64,000 nt of DNA. It comes from Plumapathes pennacea. Lineage: Eukaryota; Cnidaria; Anthozoa; Antipatharia; Myriopathidae. The position numbers and the translations under genes were made by a program. Below are positions 9,447 to 20,406 of the stretch, piece by piece (position 1 is the first letter of the stretch; each line of letters starts with the position of its first letter). The notes below the pieces were generated by a model. It did not search any database. It was not told the DNA's origin and worked only from the letters and a program-made list of their open reading frames with translations. The DNA is taken from contig OZ038463.1 of NCBI GenBank assembly GCA_964036295.1, positions 15,336,069 through 15,400,068 on the forward strand, in the 5' to 3' direction.

Positions 9447-11952
9447 TTAAAAAAGACTAATCCGCCAGTCATTCAACTGCTCTATTACTTCATCAGTAAT
9501 GTTGGTACATCCCTCCAGGCCAAAATGAGTCAAAAATGGCAGCTTTTCTAAGACACTTGCAACACTGGTTTGAGTGATGGACAAACAACTAACCAGTGTA
9601 AGGTCAGTTAACCCAGTCAAGTAATTGATGGCTTCTTCGATTCCTTCATCTGTGATTAGCTTGGAACCCAAGTCAAGCTCTTCCAGATTACCAAGGAACT
9701 TGGACCCCTCCACAAGGCCTTGATTACTAATCAGACAACCTGCGACACCAAAGGATTGTAACTTTGGCAAGTGTTTGCTTGTGTAAGTGAAACCCCTGTC
9801 TGAAGTTCTTGTGTGGTCCAAAGTCAGACTCTTGAGCTTCTTCATGCTCTTTGCCACTTCAATGACTCCTACAGCAGACATAATAACAGAAATGTGAGCA
9901 CACATGAAGGATGAGTTGTTGAAATTTTAGGCTATCAAGGGGACAATTTTTGCAGACATCTGTAACTCTGCCCTTCAGATTTGTCACATTACCCTGGTTC
10001 TTGATCTTACTCCTTCAAGAGTTTTCCGACAAGAACAGCGGCGAGGAAACAAGTGGAACAACAGGTTCCCTCACCAGCACTTGCCTTTTCCACTCTCTGC
10101 CAAGCATTTGCCACTCTTCATTAGCAAACAAGGAACCTCTGGAACCAGGGCATTTGTCCCACAAGATCATCAAGGGAATTTAAATCCTCTAAACGTCTGA
10201 AGGGCTTATTCTGATAAATGATGGAGTATGCACAGCACTGAATGTTTTTAATATTACTCCAATTTTTTTATTATGTTTTGTCCAGTAGCTTAATTGTCAT
10301 GAAATAAAAAATGAATGTACATGTATGTAATCAGTAAGCTGCTGTGATCACACCCCCAAACTCTTCCTGTTGTTAGTATAGGGGTCAAATAATAAAAATA
10401 ATACTGGGTCAAATTGATACCCCATACAAAGCCTCAGTGCATGGGCTGGCTCTGACGTTTAGGACATCACAATAGTTATATTCAAGTTGTTATCATGATT
10501 ATGCTTTACTTCACCTTGGTTAGATACTCTATGACAGTAGGACAAGTTGAGTTGCTGAAGCTCTGTTAAATTGACAGCCAAAATGCTCACTCCAGCATTA
10601 GTAAGCTTGCAGCAGTCCATGAGATCCAGGCTGGTAAGACCCTTCAAATTGACAGCCAAGTGCTTCACACCTATGTTGGTCATCTTTGGATGTGAGGAAA
10701 GAATCAGAGATTTCAAACCTTGAAGACTTGGCGCCATTCTTTCTGTGCCCTCATTACTGATGTCGCAGTTTCTCAAATCCAGTGACGTTAGCTTCTTCAG
10801 CTTGCTGGCAAGAACTGTGACACCCTTGTCTGTCATCTTATGGCTGCTCAGGGACAACAAGCCGAGCTTCTTGAGATGCTTGCCAATCAGTTCACCAGTC
10901 TTGTCGGTGATGTTGTCAATATAACCAACATCAAGGGACGTCAAGTTGGGAAGGTTCTTAAGAAGTGAATGGATGGATGAGTCTGTAATTCCATCATACA
11001 CGTCAAACATTAGACACTGAAGCTCTGACAGCTGGGCAATGTCATTGAACATCAGTTCCAAGTCTCGGAAGTTTGATGCAAAGTGTATGTGGTCGCTGCC
11101 CCCAAACGCAAGATGCTTCAGCTTGGACAGGCTCTTGGCAACAATGCTGATTCCTTCGCTTGTAACCGATGCACACTCTTTCAAATCAAGGAAAGTGAGA
11201 TTTGGCAAGTTCTTCGATATGAGTTCCAAGGAAGTATCATCAATTCTAGGACTCCACTTGAAGTCCAGGGACGTGAGGTGTTTCAATTTTTCAACCACCC
11301 GCTGGACACCACGTGAAGATAGCCAATCACAACCACGTAAGCTCAGCTGCTTCAGCTTGGGACAGCTATCTGCAAGAACATACAAACACTCATCTGTCAG
11401 ACTCTCACACCATGTAATATCCAAGGTTTCCAGCCTTTCAAGGTGTTTGACGAGACTGTTAAAGCCAGTTTCTGTGACGTTATTTGAGTCTTCAAGGGTG
11501 AGGCTCTTGATTTTTCTCAGACTTGGTCCACAGACAGCGAGGAGTCGATCACAAATTAGAGCACTTCGCCTGAAACACAAGTACTCCAAATGGCGAAGCT
11601 TTGGCAGTTCGACTTGAAGGAAAATTTCTGATACTTTGGGGCAACCTCCAACACTGAAGTGTGTTGTTTCGGTCAGGGTGGAAAACAGAAGCTCTAAATC
11701 CTCATTCGTATTCCTTGGGCACGATAGTCTTGTAATCTTCCGCTTCTTTAGACTTTCAGCTAATTGAAGAGAACATTGAATGGGCGCGATTACTGTAACC
11801 CCTTTCCAAAGAGAAGGAAGATACACAACCTTCTTCCAAAACTGACAAACTTGGGCCACAGTTTGCTTGTCAGTCACACTAAGAAAGGAAAAAACGTGGG
11901 CCGCGATGTCTGCAATCAATGGGCCCTGCTGGTAAGAAAGGGATTCTGCCAT
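9447..11952 (-). CDS. F-box and leucine-rich-repeat protein (FBXL14/AMN1-like)
   Basis: Two exons, 11952-10515 and 9868-9447, joined by CAAG|GTGAAG and CTGTAG|GAGTC in matching phase (1,860 nt, 619 residues). Residues about 12-55 form an F-box (IAAHVFSFLSVTDKQTVAQV, followed by CQFWKKVV and LWKGV). The rest is a long array of cysteine-containing LRRs of the AMN1/FBXL type, with recurring LTSLDL, LDITWCESLTD and LSYCHRVSNQG units every 24-27 residues. The splice joins two half repeats cleanly. Such proteins are substrate receptors of SCF ubiquitin ligases: the F-box binds SKP1 and the LRR arc binds substrate. The F-box context resembles FBXL14, but the protein is longer, so I give no symbol. 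It is divergently paired with PSMG4. Confidence 0.85.
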
Positions 11953-12223
11953 TTTTGACTTCTCTCGAATGCAACGAGAGCAATAATTATGAACGTTTGC
12001 TCGAGTACTCCTTCGGCGAAATATTAGCGCTACCGTCAGAAGTGTTTTCGATCCACTTATGTGGAAGTATTAGAACACTAAGCACTAAAAAGACATGACA
12101 TTTTTCTCCATAAATTGCAGAAAAAAAAAAATTCGAGCAGAAGGCGACGAGGCAGGGCCTGGGAAGCAGTTTAGGATTGTGGGTAAAAACCAACCTGGCA
12201 CAGCCTCCTGGGTAATATCCAAC
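11953..12223. promoter_or_regulatory. Bidirectional promoter region, F-box/LRR gene / PSMG4
   Basis: 271 bp separate the divergent start codons. The interval contains short A tracts (12121-12130) and a CG-containing stretch near 12140-12160, with no obvious TATA box. Sharing of the promoter is inferred from spacing. Confidence 0.5.
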
Positions 12224-13504
12224 ATGGCGGACGAATTGAGTTGTTCTGTGAGTTGCGAAAAAACGGAGACAACTCTTTGCCTGCATAATTTTTCCGAACA
12301 ACTTATGGACCAGACAGTTAACTTCCAGGTCTTAAAGATGACTGATAGCATATTTTTATGGATTGGAACTGCTGCTGAGATGGCCAACTTGGCTGTGGCA
12401 ATGTGCACAAAATACGTGAGTGTTTCTTATACACAAGAGAAAAAAAAATGACCGGTTTCCTTAAACCGGTGTAAACCGGTCTGGATCCGTCAGGCTAATA
12501 GCAACTGTGGTACTGTAAAATTTCTGTTTGTCAGTGTCTGATCAGTGGCATACGTAGACTGTTGAATTTTGTACGGAGCAGTTATAACAATATGTGGCAT
12601 GTGCGCATCTTTTTGCCTTGATATGGTGTATTTAAATGCCTGGACCGACTTGGAGAGGGGATGGGGTAGTCACCATGGACTTTACAAAATAAGTATTTTA
12701 CAAAATATTCTAGGAAGGTGTTCCTGCAGTCTCAAGTATATTAGGGAACACAGCAGACCTCAGCTCCAGCACCCTTGCGCAGAGACTTGGTGAGTACCAT
12801 TCCAGTGTATACATGTTTGAACTTCTGTGCAGCATTGGAGTCTTTGCGACAAAATTTAACAAATTTGAGACGAACTGCAGAGAAACACATGCTCAATTCA
12901 TACAAACGACATGCACCCTCTTAATTAACCCTTTTATTCCCAACAGTGATCAACTTCAATTTTCTCCTTCAGTTTCTCACTAGAAATATATATTACAGTA
13001 AGGAGAACTTGGCTGTTGATAGCTTGCTCAGATGGTAGCTGATTAAACTATGAATTCTCACTGCATCACTCATTCATTTTCCTCTTGAATGGTTGGGAGA
13101 ATCTTCATTTTGAGCTTGGGAGTGAAAGGGTTAACAGACACCTGTCTATGAAGACACCTCTTTAAAACAGACACCTGGTAGAAACGGTCCCTGCCGTTTC
13201 TTTGTTCATTTCGTACAAATGAACTCTAAGACTGAGACACCTCTCTAAATTGTCTGTCTTAAAAGGGAGTTGATTGTATGTACCAAAAATGCCTGAAGTT
13301 GTTCTTAGAATCCAGGCAGACTGCTGTAGAAATTTAGGTTTTAATTGCTCCAGCATAAACACTGTGTGAATGTCCCATTTTGCAGCTAAGAGGACTGGCA
13401 AGCAATGTTTTGTGAGCTGTAATGTGCTACCAGAAAACATACTGCTTGGTTTGGTAGAAAATAGAATAAATCAAGAGATCACAGAGAAGCCAGAGAAGTT
13501 TTAG
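12224..13504 (+). CDS. PSMG4: PSMG4 (PAC4), proteasome assembly chaperone 4
   Basis: Three exons: 12224-12415, 12714-12789 and 13386-13504 (387 nt, 128 residues; the human protein is 123). The start is AACATGGCG, a good Kozak context. Exon 1 carries LHNFSEQL, the strongly conserved MTDSIFLWIG and NLAVAMCTKY. Exon 2 encodes LGNTADLSSSTLAQRL; exon 3 encodes GKQCFVS, LVENRI and the C-terminal PEKF. All are positions shared with vertebrate PSMG4. Splice sites are AAATAC|GTGAGT, ATTCTAG|GAAGG, GACTTG|GTGAGT and TTTTGCAG|CTAAG, with phases matching. With PSMG3 this chaperone acts early in assembly of the 20S proteasome alpha ring in the cytosol. Intron 2 contains a complete TTAA-flanked MITE. Confidence 0.9.
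12929..13130. mobile_element. Complete piggyBac-like MITE with TTAA target duplication
   Basis: A 202-bp element flanked by TTAA on both sides (12925-12928 and 13131-13134). Ends are imperfect inverted repeats: CCCTTTTATTCCCAA at the left and TTGGGAGTGAAAGGG at the right. It has no coding capacity. This is the best-preserved copy in the window and defines the family; it sits in PSMG4 intron 2. Confidence 0.82.
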
Positions 13505-14174
13505 TATTGAAATATCAACACCCCGCATAAGGCACAGATCATCAGTTTGCAAGAGTTGTTGGATGCTTGATGGAGTTTACCCCATGAATAGGCATGGTCT
13601 TGACACGAGCCAGGAATGACACAGGTGCTACTGTATCAATAACTGATTTACTTTTCATCACTGCAAGTTGATGTGTAGAATATGTATACCTTTTGCAACA
13701 ATTTGTCATGTCAGCATTCTAGCTAGGCCTAAAGGATATGGCGCAGCACCCTGTCCTTTTTCTTGTGCCCTGTCGTTGTCCTCCAGCACCTTGTCGTTTT
13801 CCAAACACTCTTTCGTTTTTCAAGCGCTTTTCAGTGTTATTTTGTGCTTCAGCCAAAATTAGCAACATTAATAATAATGAGAAGTCATTTTTTGAGTGTA
13901 CCATAAATGGACAGAGCATTGAACAATATTTAGACTACAAAATTTTGAGGTTCAGAAAAATTAAGAACATTTGTATGGGAAAAGCTGTTGGAGAGCAAGG
14001 CATGGCTAATGTAATGGGTCATGTGACCTCAATGTTGCAAGGCAAACTTCTTCCTTCAATACAACAGTCTGCTGTATGTTGTTGAGTCTCTTCATAGGTA
14101 TAGAGATAAAACATTGCTTCCTTTAAGCAAGATTTCCTGTGATGAAGGTTTAAGACTTGCTGTAAAATTTCAGC
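13505..14174. other. Downstream of PSMG4, no gene recognised
   Basis: Contains a short stretch of repeated CCTGTCG/CTTGTCG words (13748-13800). No conserved coding exon is seen. Confidence 0.35.
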
Positions 14175-14178
14175 TTAA

Positions 14179-14386
14179 CCCTTTCACTCCCAACAGTGAT
14201 AAACTTCTATTTTCTTCTTCAGTTTCTCACCAGAAACATAAATTATGATACAGTAGGGGGAACTGAGCTTTTGATAGTTTGCTAAGGTAAAAGCTGATTA
14301 AACTATCAATTCTCATTTACATCACTCATACATTTTGCTCTTAGAAGGTTGGGAGAATCTGCATTTTGAGATTGGGAGTGAAAGGC
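14179..14386. mobile_element. piggyBac-like MITE, second copy
   Basis: Begins right after TTAA (14175-14178) with CCCTTTCACTCCCAA and ends at TTGGGAGTGAAAGG, but the right target site has decayed to TTAG. The internal sequence follows the 12929 copy closely. Confidence 0.75.
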
Positions 14387-14462
14387 TTAGTGAAACCTCC
14401 TGACACTTTCTCCTCCCCCTTCCCCTATGTCCCAATCTGAGCCAACAGGGGTTTGTTTGCAG

Positions 14463-15136
14463 CCCGGGGGGGGGGGGGGGGGGGGGGGGCACTCCTCAAA
14501 ATTTTGGGTGGGAGTGTGCCACCTGGGACTGAAAACCCTTACCCTATTTCAGACCAAAATTTGCGATTTTCGACCCTATTTCAGACCAAAATTTGCAATT
14601 TACGACCCTATTTCAGACCAAAATGTGCAATTTTCGATCCTATTTCAGACCAAATATCGAAACCTTACCGACCCTGTTTCAGATTAAAATGCTAAAATCG
14701 ATACCCTATTTCAGGCTAAAATGCTGAAAATGATACCCTTTGGGGCGGCACATACCTATATGGCTCATATATAGAGGATATTACACGGCGGCGTGAAGAT
14801 ATGAATTTTATTTTCGAGTGGTAAAAACAATATTTTACGAACGAGCGCTTCGCGAGTGAGTAAAATATTGTTTTTACCACGAGAAAATAAAATCCATATC
14901 TTCAAGCCGCCGTGTAATTTTCTTTTTATTATATTAGGCACGAGTGTTTTACGAGAAATTGCACAAACAACCGTGCAAAAGCGGGAAATGATGCCAACGA
15001 TGGAAAATACGCCACTCGAGTCCCGGATGTAGTTTCGTATGGATTTTACGCACGGTATATTTTCCAGTAAAACACTCGTGTCTATATAATAAATGGGAAT
15101 ACCCCCCCCCCCCCGCCCCCCCCCCCCCCCCCGGGG
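14463..15136. mobile_element. Poly-G-tipped non-autonomous element with internal CCCTATTTCAGACC repeats
   Basis: Left tip is CCC plus a long G run; right tip is a long C run plus GGGG. The sequence TTTGCAG occurs directly on both sides (14456-14462 and 15137-15143), a likely 7-bp target duplication. The left half has about six copies of a roughly 35-bp unit containing CCCTATTTCAGACCAAAAT. It shares this organisation with the elements at 17223, 42299 and, more loosely, 38059. A second element is nested at 14774-15083. Confidence 0.65.
14774..15083. mobile_element. Palindromic element nested inside the poly-G-tipped element
   Basis: A long hairpin (14779-14923) pairs ATTACACGGCGGCGTGAAGA on the left with its near-exact complement on the right, around a CGCTTCGCG loop. 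A second inverted pair, CACGAGTGTTTTACGAG and GTAAAACACTCGTG (about 14940 and 15066), encloses the rest. It interrupts the conserved ATGGCT(C/T)ATATA end of the host element, with TATA on both sides, so it inserted later. Confidence 0.55.
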
Positions 15137-15723
15137 TTTGCAGTCTATGTATGTGGTTGAGTGTGAAGAAAGTGGTAGGTTGCCTCTTGCTTGATTCAAG
15201 CTGGTCAGACTAGCGATTTTCCTAACATCAGTCATACTTTGCCTAGCAAAAGTGTTGAAGATTCAAGTTAGGTGGGGGTGAGAGGATATTCTAAAGTTTG
15301 TAGACTATGTATCACGACCTAGACCGCGTCAGTTCCAATATGGAATACCAGGAATTCCCCATCACAGTGCAATTGTTCAATTATTTTCTTTCACTTGTTC
15401 TTGGTCTAAGTGCTGGATGAGCACATTTCAATATTTATTCATATACATACAGTCAAAGCTTTCGTAGGCGACCATCTTGGGAATTCAAAACAGTGCCGGG
15501 TCGTACCTAAAGCTGGTCGCTTACGAAAACTTTTAGCCTCAAGCCGCTTGGATGCTCCAGCCGACTTTCTTTTCGAGAACTTATCAACGAACCATTAGCG
15601 CAATATGTTCTAGTACTGTAAATGTGATCAAGCTGTGTATACTGTAGCTGTATCACTCATTACTTCAAAGGCTAAAACTTTAACCCAAATGCGGTGTTGC
15701 CATAAGTTCCCGTCCAAACATAT

Positions 15724-15946
15724 CCTGAAATGCAGGTGTTCCCGTTCATTTTCAGGCAAAATGGTGTTCCTGTTTGTTTTCAGACAAAATTCTTTTTTTT
15801 TGCGGGATGCGGGAGGAAGAGGGGGAGGGGCAGGGAGGCGGAGGGAACCCACTCCCGGCCCCCTCCCCTCCGCAGCTTTTTTCTCGCCCCTGTCTCACTC
15901 CGAACAAATTTTGCCTGAAAACGAATGGGAACGCCTGCATTGCAGG
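15724..15946. mobile_element. MITE with about 37-bp terminal inverted repeats
   Basis: The left end (CCTGAAATGCAGGTGTTCCC, then CATTTTCAGGCAAAAT) is the inverted match of the right end (ATTTTGCCTGAAAACG, then GGGAACGCCTGCATTGCAGG). A poly-T tract and a GGGAGG-rich core lie between. Its right end coincides with the left breakpoint of unit A, and only the right end survives at the matching start of unit B (about 40996-41020). Confidence 0.65.
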
Positions 15947-17222
15947 CTAGTACAAACCCAATGTTCCTATGAGGTGTTCACGTTGCAAAATCAACGTATT
16001 TAGCCGGATACCGTATGCTGCTGCACAGGTGTTTCTCGAATTATCAGGAGACTATATTGTACACCCTGTAGGTCTTTTTCTCTTTGTGCACTTGAAGCAC
16101 GAAGTGGGACAGCAATTTCCTAGTTTGCTTTGTTGGCCACGACACGTTGGGGACGACTAAAGACCATCAACTGACATTACACTACTTAACATGTAAAAGT
16201 TCATTTCACGCGCTTTGCTGTAGACGGGGTTTAACGTGTACTTCTGGGTTAATTAACGACCTAGAGTTAGATTCACTGAGTTTCTAATTGCAAGGAAAAT
16301 GGCTACAGATGGGACAAACAAGAAAACACATTTTCTTTCTTGAAAGATGCACTTGCTGGAAAGTTCGAAGATTTGTCTAAGAGAAGTTGCTTAGTCCAAC
16401 TTTAGGACCCATTGGTCAGTCTAGTCACACTTGTTGCAATAGTGTTCAGAATCCACTTGTAATAAATGTAAAGTTCGGGCTTCAATTGGAACGAGTTTCT
16501 TCCCGATAATTTGCAACAAAAGTGGATTTCCTCGCGTTTGAGTTTGATCGCAGACTGAAGCCAAGTAAGCGCAATAAAAGTCACGTGACGTATGACGTCA
16601 TTTGCACACGAGCCGAATAGGCTTCACCCGAATTGGTTTTGTGGTTGGCGGTGTATTTGCGTTGGCTTTCGTTTTGGTTACTTTGCGACAGTATGCGAAA
16701 ACGGCTCTATAATTATAAAGATAAGCAATGTCGTAATAATGAGCGAATAAACGGTAACTAGCGCGGCACCAAAGTGCGAAGCTGATCTTCCCTGTCGAAG
16801 CCGTAAAAAATGTCGATGGAGAAAACGCATGCTATGATAGAGTCTGCCAGATAAATCTTTATTGTCTGTGTGTGTTTTTTGTAATGCCTTTATTTTCAAT
16901 TGCATCTACTGGAAACTACAAACATTCACGAGAATGTTCTCTTTTAAATCGCTGAACGTTTCATAATTCCTGTTAGGGCTCCTGTTGCTTCCGTGAAAGG
17001 ATTTTCTTCACTCTATTTTGGCGGTGTCTGGGAAGTAATAGAATTTACATATTATTCAGTTTAATTGTCAAATTATGATAAAACGTTATTAGAAAACACT
17101 ATACTAACACAAGCAGAAGATCAGTACAACGGAAAGCTAATCTTTTAGTAGCCGTGCATTGGCAGGTCGTTGTCTAGCTTGTCAGCCGAATGGGCAAAAA
17201 TGAACATTTTTTAGTACTGACT

Positions 17223-17228
17223 ACTCGG

Positions 17229-17263
<35 letters not shown>

Positions 17264-17645
17264 GGGGTACTCATTAAAATTTTGGGTCGGAGTTTGCCGT
17301 CCGGTCCTGAAAACCCTTACCCTATTTTAGATCAAAATATCTGATTTTCTATACCCTATTTCAGACCTGGCCTTAAAATGTGTACCCTATTTTGAGATTT
17401 TTTTTTTCTGTTGCAACGACTCCGCCCGTTGTTTTCTTCCATTTACCGTGCAATGTCCGCGGCGACACATTTCTGTTAAAATCATACCCTATTCCAGGCC
17501 AAAAAGACAATGTCGATACCCTATTTCAGACCAAAAAGGCACTATCTATGCCCTATTTCAGACTAAAATTGCTTGAAAACGATACCCTTTGGGGTGGCAC
17601 ATTTACCAATATGGCTTATATAATGGTACTACCCCCCACCCCAGG
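17223..17645. mobile_element. Poly-G-tipped element (unit A copy)
   Basis: Flanked by ACTGACT directly on both sides (17216-17222 and 17646-17652). Starts with a G run of about 33 and ends in ACCCCCCACCCC. The interior has repeated ACCCTATTTCAGACC units and ends with GGTGGCACATTTACCAATAT. The unit B copy has a much shorter G run, so the tract is unstable. Confidence 0.65.
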
Positions 17646-17921
17646 ACTGACTGGTTTGGATTGATTGATACTTACCTCCGATGTTTGTCTTAAAGACAAT
17701 GGACATGAGAGCAAGTATTCACATTGCCAGTGGAGTTTTGAACAGATGAAAGGTCACGTTTGCTGATGGATATTCAATGGTTTAACTGAATGGTCCATTC
17801 AATTGACCCCAGTGTCGGTGAATAATGAGGAAGGGGATATTTCCCTCGTCTCTGATAGGCCTCCCAAAAATGGTTCCTCACTTGCTTGGTATGTATAATA
17901 CTAATGAGCCATAAATTGTGC

Positions 17922-17973
17922 CAACCTCGTTCCCAGGCTCTTTCATAGATGGAAGAGCCTGGGAACGAGGTTG
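17922..17973. mobile_element. 52-bp near-perfect palindrome (CCTCGTTCCCAGGCTCT family)
   Basis: CAACCTCGTTCCCAGGCTCT and its exact complement flank a short loop. The same palindrome occurs at 57792-57855 with a clear target duplication, so this is a small mobile element. It is also present in unit B (about 42969-43020), so this insertion predates the duplication. Confidence 0.65.
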
Positions 17974-18006
17974 AAATTGCGCCTTCAAAAACAAAGTAAA
18001 GCGTAC

Positions 18007-18184
18007 CTTTGTGACCCACCAAACGAATCCGACATTCCTGTTTGTCAGTCCAAATGTCTGAACATTTTCTCCTGGTCTGAAACCAAAACCTACACCTAGG
18101 TATAGGAGACCTACGTTTTCGGTCTGAGGACCCAGCTGCATATTGCACCAGTCGTTGGACCCACATCCATATTTATAGCGTATC
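18007..18184 (-). pseudogene. Orphan Trp/Cys-rich C-terminal exon (unit A, - strand)
   Basis: A 178-nt exon-like segment with acceptor (TTTTTGAACAG|GATACG) and donor (CACAAAG|GTACGC) in the same positions as exon 7 of the secreted-protein gene on the opposite strand. It encodes 59 residues with the same frame: YKYGCGSNDWCN, then QLGPQ, ending VGFVWWVTK. It is clearly diverged from the + strand exon. I find no matching upstream helical exon on this strand, so it is either an isolated relic or part of a gene whose other exons I cannot recognise. A sequence resembling the short terminal exon (GAGACGAGGGAAATAT) follows at about 17850. Confidence 0.55.
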
Positions 18185-18347
18185 CTGTTCAAAAAGAAAT
18201 AATCGGTACTGACTAAAAGGGCACGTGGTCCTGAGCTGGAGTAACCACGTACAAACAAAATCAAGGGACCATGTGACAACATGGGTGATTGTTCGATTTC
18301 CACTGACTGACCTTTGTTGATTGTCCTTTCTGAATAAGTATCTGAGT

Positions 18348-18602
18348 TTAACACAAAACGGCGTCTGAAGCTCCCGAATTGCTTTCAAGCGCTGTTCTTT
18401 TTGTGGAGCCGTTTCTTTGGCACGCGGCACGCTTCCGTTTATGATGCTGTCGGTTATAACATGTTTGTCGTCTTTTCTCTAGACGTATATGGCGCTGTTC
18501 GATCGTTTCACGATTTCGCTTTGCCCGTGCTAGGTCCCTTCTCTTTTGAAGAAGAGCTTCGCGAGACCGTTCTGTGTCAAGTTTTCCAGTTTTCAAATTC
18601 AT
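18348..18602 (-). pseudogene. Basic coiled ORF, STPR-like, frameshifted copy (unit A)
   Basis: From the ATG at 18602 it encodes a Lys/Arg/Glu-rich helix with RAKRNRETIEQRHIRLEKRR, resembling the STPR peptide repeats found in some DNA-binding proteins and often at the N-termini of eukaryotic helicase-bearing transposons. In unit B the same ORF stays open longer; here a length difference in a T/C tract near 18390 shifts the frame and ends it early. It is probably a transposon fragment rather than a host gene. Confidence 0.4.
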
Positions 18603-18626
18603 TTTCGTGAACGCAGTTACGTACAA

Positions 18627-20200
18627 TTGTTGCTTCGTTCAAACCTTTTTTTGACCTCGCTTTGACGCTAATCGATAATTATTATACTGTCATTGCCTTA
18701 GAAGTCGCCCGATGACAGACTGACAGACTGACTGACGACCATTAAATTTCGAGATGGCGATTCGCTTGGAGTCTCCAAACAAAACGATTTTGCTGCATTA
18801 GCGCCGTGATTATTACCCTCACTTCGCTTCGCTCGGGCATAATAAATTTCCAAACTGTCCCGAGTTGTCCTTGACAATTATAGTATAACGTATGAAGAGA
18901 AAAGAAAGGCTTTCGCAATCTTTGAAGTCCCTCGATTCACAAAAAAAGACCGAATAACATTTGAAAAGGGCGTATGTTTTAAGAGCTCTATTTATATGAG
19001 CAAAAGTTGGCCCGCGGGGAGCCGAATCACCCTCCTCTCTGAGCCCCCACAATGTTTCCAGTTACAGTGAAACCCGATATAACTTGCAAATAACCTGCAA
19101 TCAGGCCCTCCTTTCCCTCCCCGGTGGCAAAAAGCACAAAAAATAAATTGACCGTGAGAGACTGGGGAAGGATTGTCGGGAAAGGAGGGCCTGATACAAA
19201 TCCCTGCACAGCCGCGTGTAAATCGTCCAGATTCTGGACAATTTTCTGATTGGTCAAGAAACAATAGCGGCAGTAAGTGCAATGCTCCGATTGGTGTTTC
19301 TGAATTAGCTTCTGTTTCGGTTGTTGTTTTGATCGCATACGACGGAGCTTTTGTCGATACTCTGAGCAATGTTTTCTTCATACAACGGCATCTTGAATGG
19401 GCACTTATTCCAAAGACGTTTTACTTACACTCACGCTGCTGTTGAAGAAGAGTAAAAGTGTTCCATGGTATAGCGAGCGAGACTAACAGCTCACCCGTGG
19501 GAGACAGTGACTATAATTAGTTTGGCGATACTTCTTGACTTATCTCCTGTGGTTAAAGTTGCATTGCATTGGTGTGCTGATAAGTAACTGGCCTCGAAGG
19601 CAATTTAGACTCCGGAAGACCGAGGTTGAAGGTTTTCACAGATAAGGGAGTGATTAACTGTTGAATGTAGAAGCTCATTACTTAATTATTCCTTTTCTTG
19701 TCGGTTTTCGATATAGTTATAACTTAGTTATTATAGTTTTTCTTTTCCTTTTGTTTTGGGTTCTATTATACACTTAAAATAACAAGTACAATAAACACAC
19801 GCACAGCGTTGACAACATTATGCAAGTAATCTAGAGGATCGATTCCAATCCTGCAGTAACGCTTTGCCTCTTCCTTTGAAACTAATAGCTGTCGATGGGT
19901 AGTTTGCTGTTCTCATTCCCTGGCTGCCGGCTCGGGCCCGCTTCTGTAATGATGATGTTCCCGACCGCCTTTCACTCAAGACGCCTTTGTCTCTGTTCCA
20001 TCAAGGTCATTGTATCAACGTGCATGTTAACCTGGTGCGTTTAAAAAAAAACTACAACCTTAGGCCTTTCTATGGGATTTTTGTTTACATAATTTCATCG
20101 GTTAGTACAGGAGGCAAATACAAGAAAAGATTTCTAATTTAAGGGTTAGCAGTTTGGAGTTTTCGGATGACGTTTTCAGCCACACACTAGAAACCCCGTA
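18627..20200. repeat. Repeat-rich stretch, no host gene recognised
   Basis: It includes a GAGCGAAGCGAAGTGAGGG-type segment near 18810-18840 (seen inverted at 35308) and a conserved block at about 19000-19400 with open frames on both strands that look element-derived. All of it is duplicated in unit B. Confidence 0.35.
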
Positions 20201-20211
20201 TCAGATTAACC

Positions 20212-20406
20212 ATGAGTAGATATATTTTGGGAAAGAAGAAAAAGAAAGAGAAGAAGTTGGCTCAATTTTTCGAATGTCTTCGCCTCAGAAAAGCTTCGGA
20301 CAATCATCCGTACTGCAACACAGCCAATTTAACACCACTGATCATTATAATCTTTTGTCATTTCACTTGTTTGTTTTTTCCGCTTTGTTCTATTGTGATT
20401 TTTTAA
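20212..20406 (+). CDS. Small ORF of unknown nature (unit A)
   Basis: An ATG-started 64-residue frame: a Lys-rich N-terminus (GKKKKKEKKLAQFFECLRLR) and a hydrophobic C-terminus that could span a membrane. It is kept open in unit B (45258-45452) with about six changes, but the copies are so young that this says little. No family is recognised. Confidence 0.2.
   Translation: MSRYILGKKKKKEKKLAQFFECLRLRKASDNHPYCNTANLTPLIIIIFCHFTCLFFPLCSIVIF

Noticed and set aside
11039-11617. 192-residue open frame on the + strand
   Set aside because: It is antisense to the LRR-coding exon of the F-box gene; its composition is that of a mirrored LRR sequence.
14427-14695. Two + strand frames with Gly runs and repeated FRPK/ISDQ phrases
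   Set aside because: They translate the CCCTATTTCAGACC repeat units of the poly-G-tipped element.
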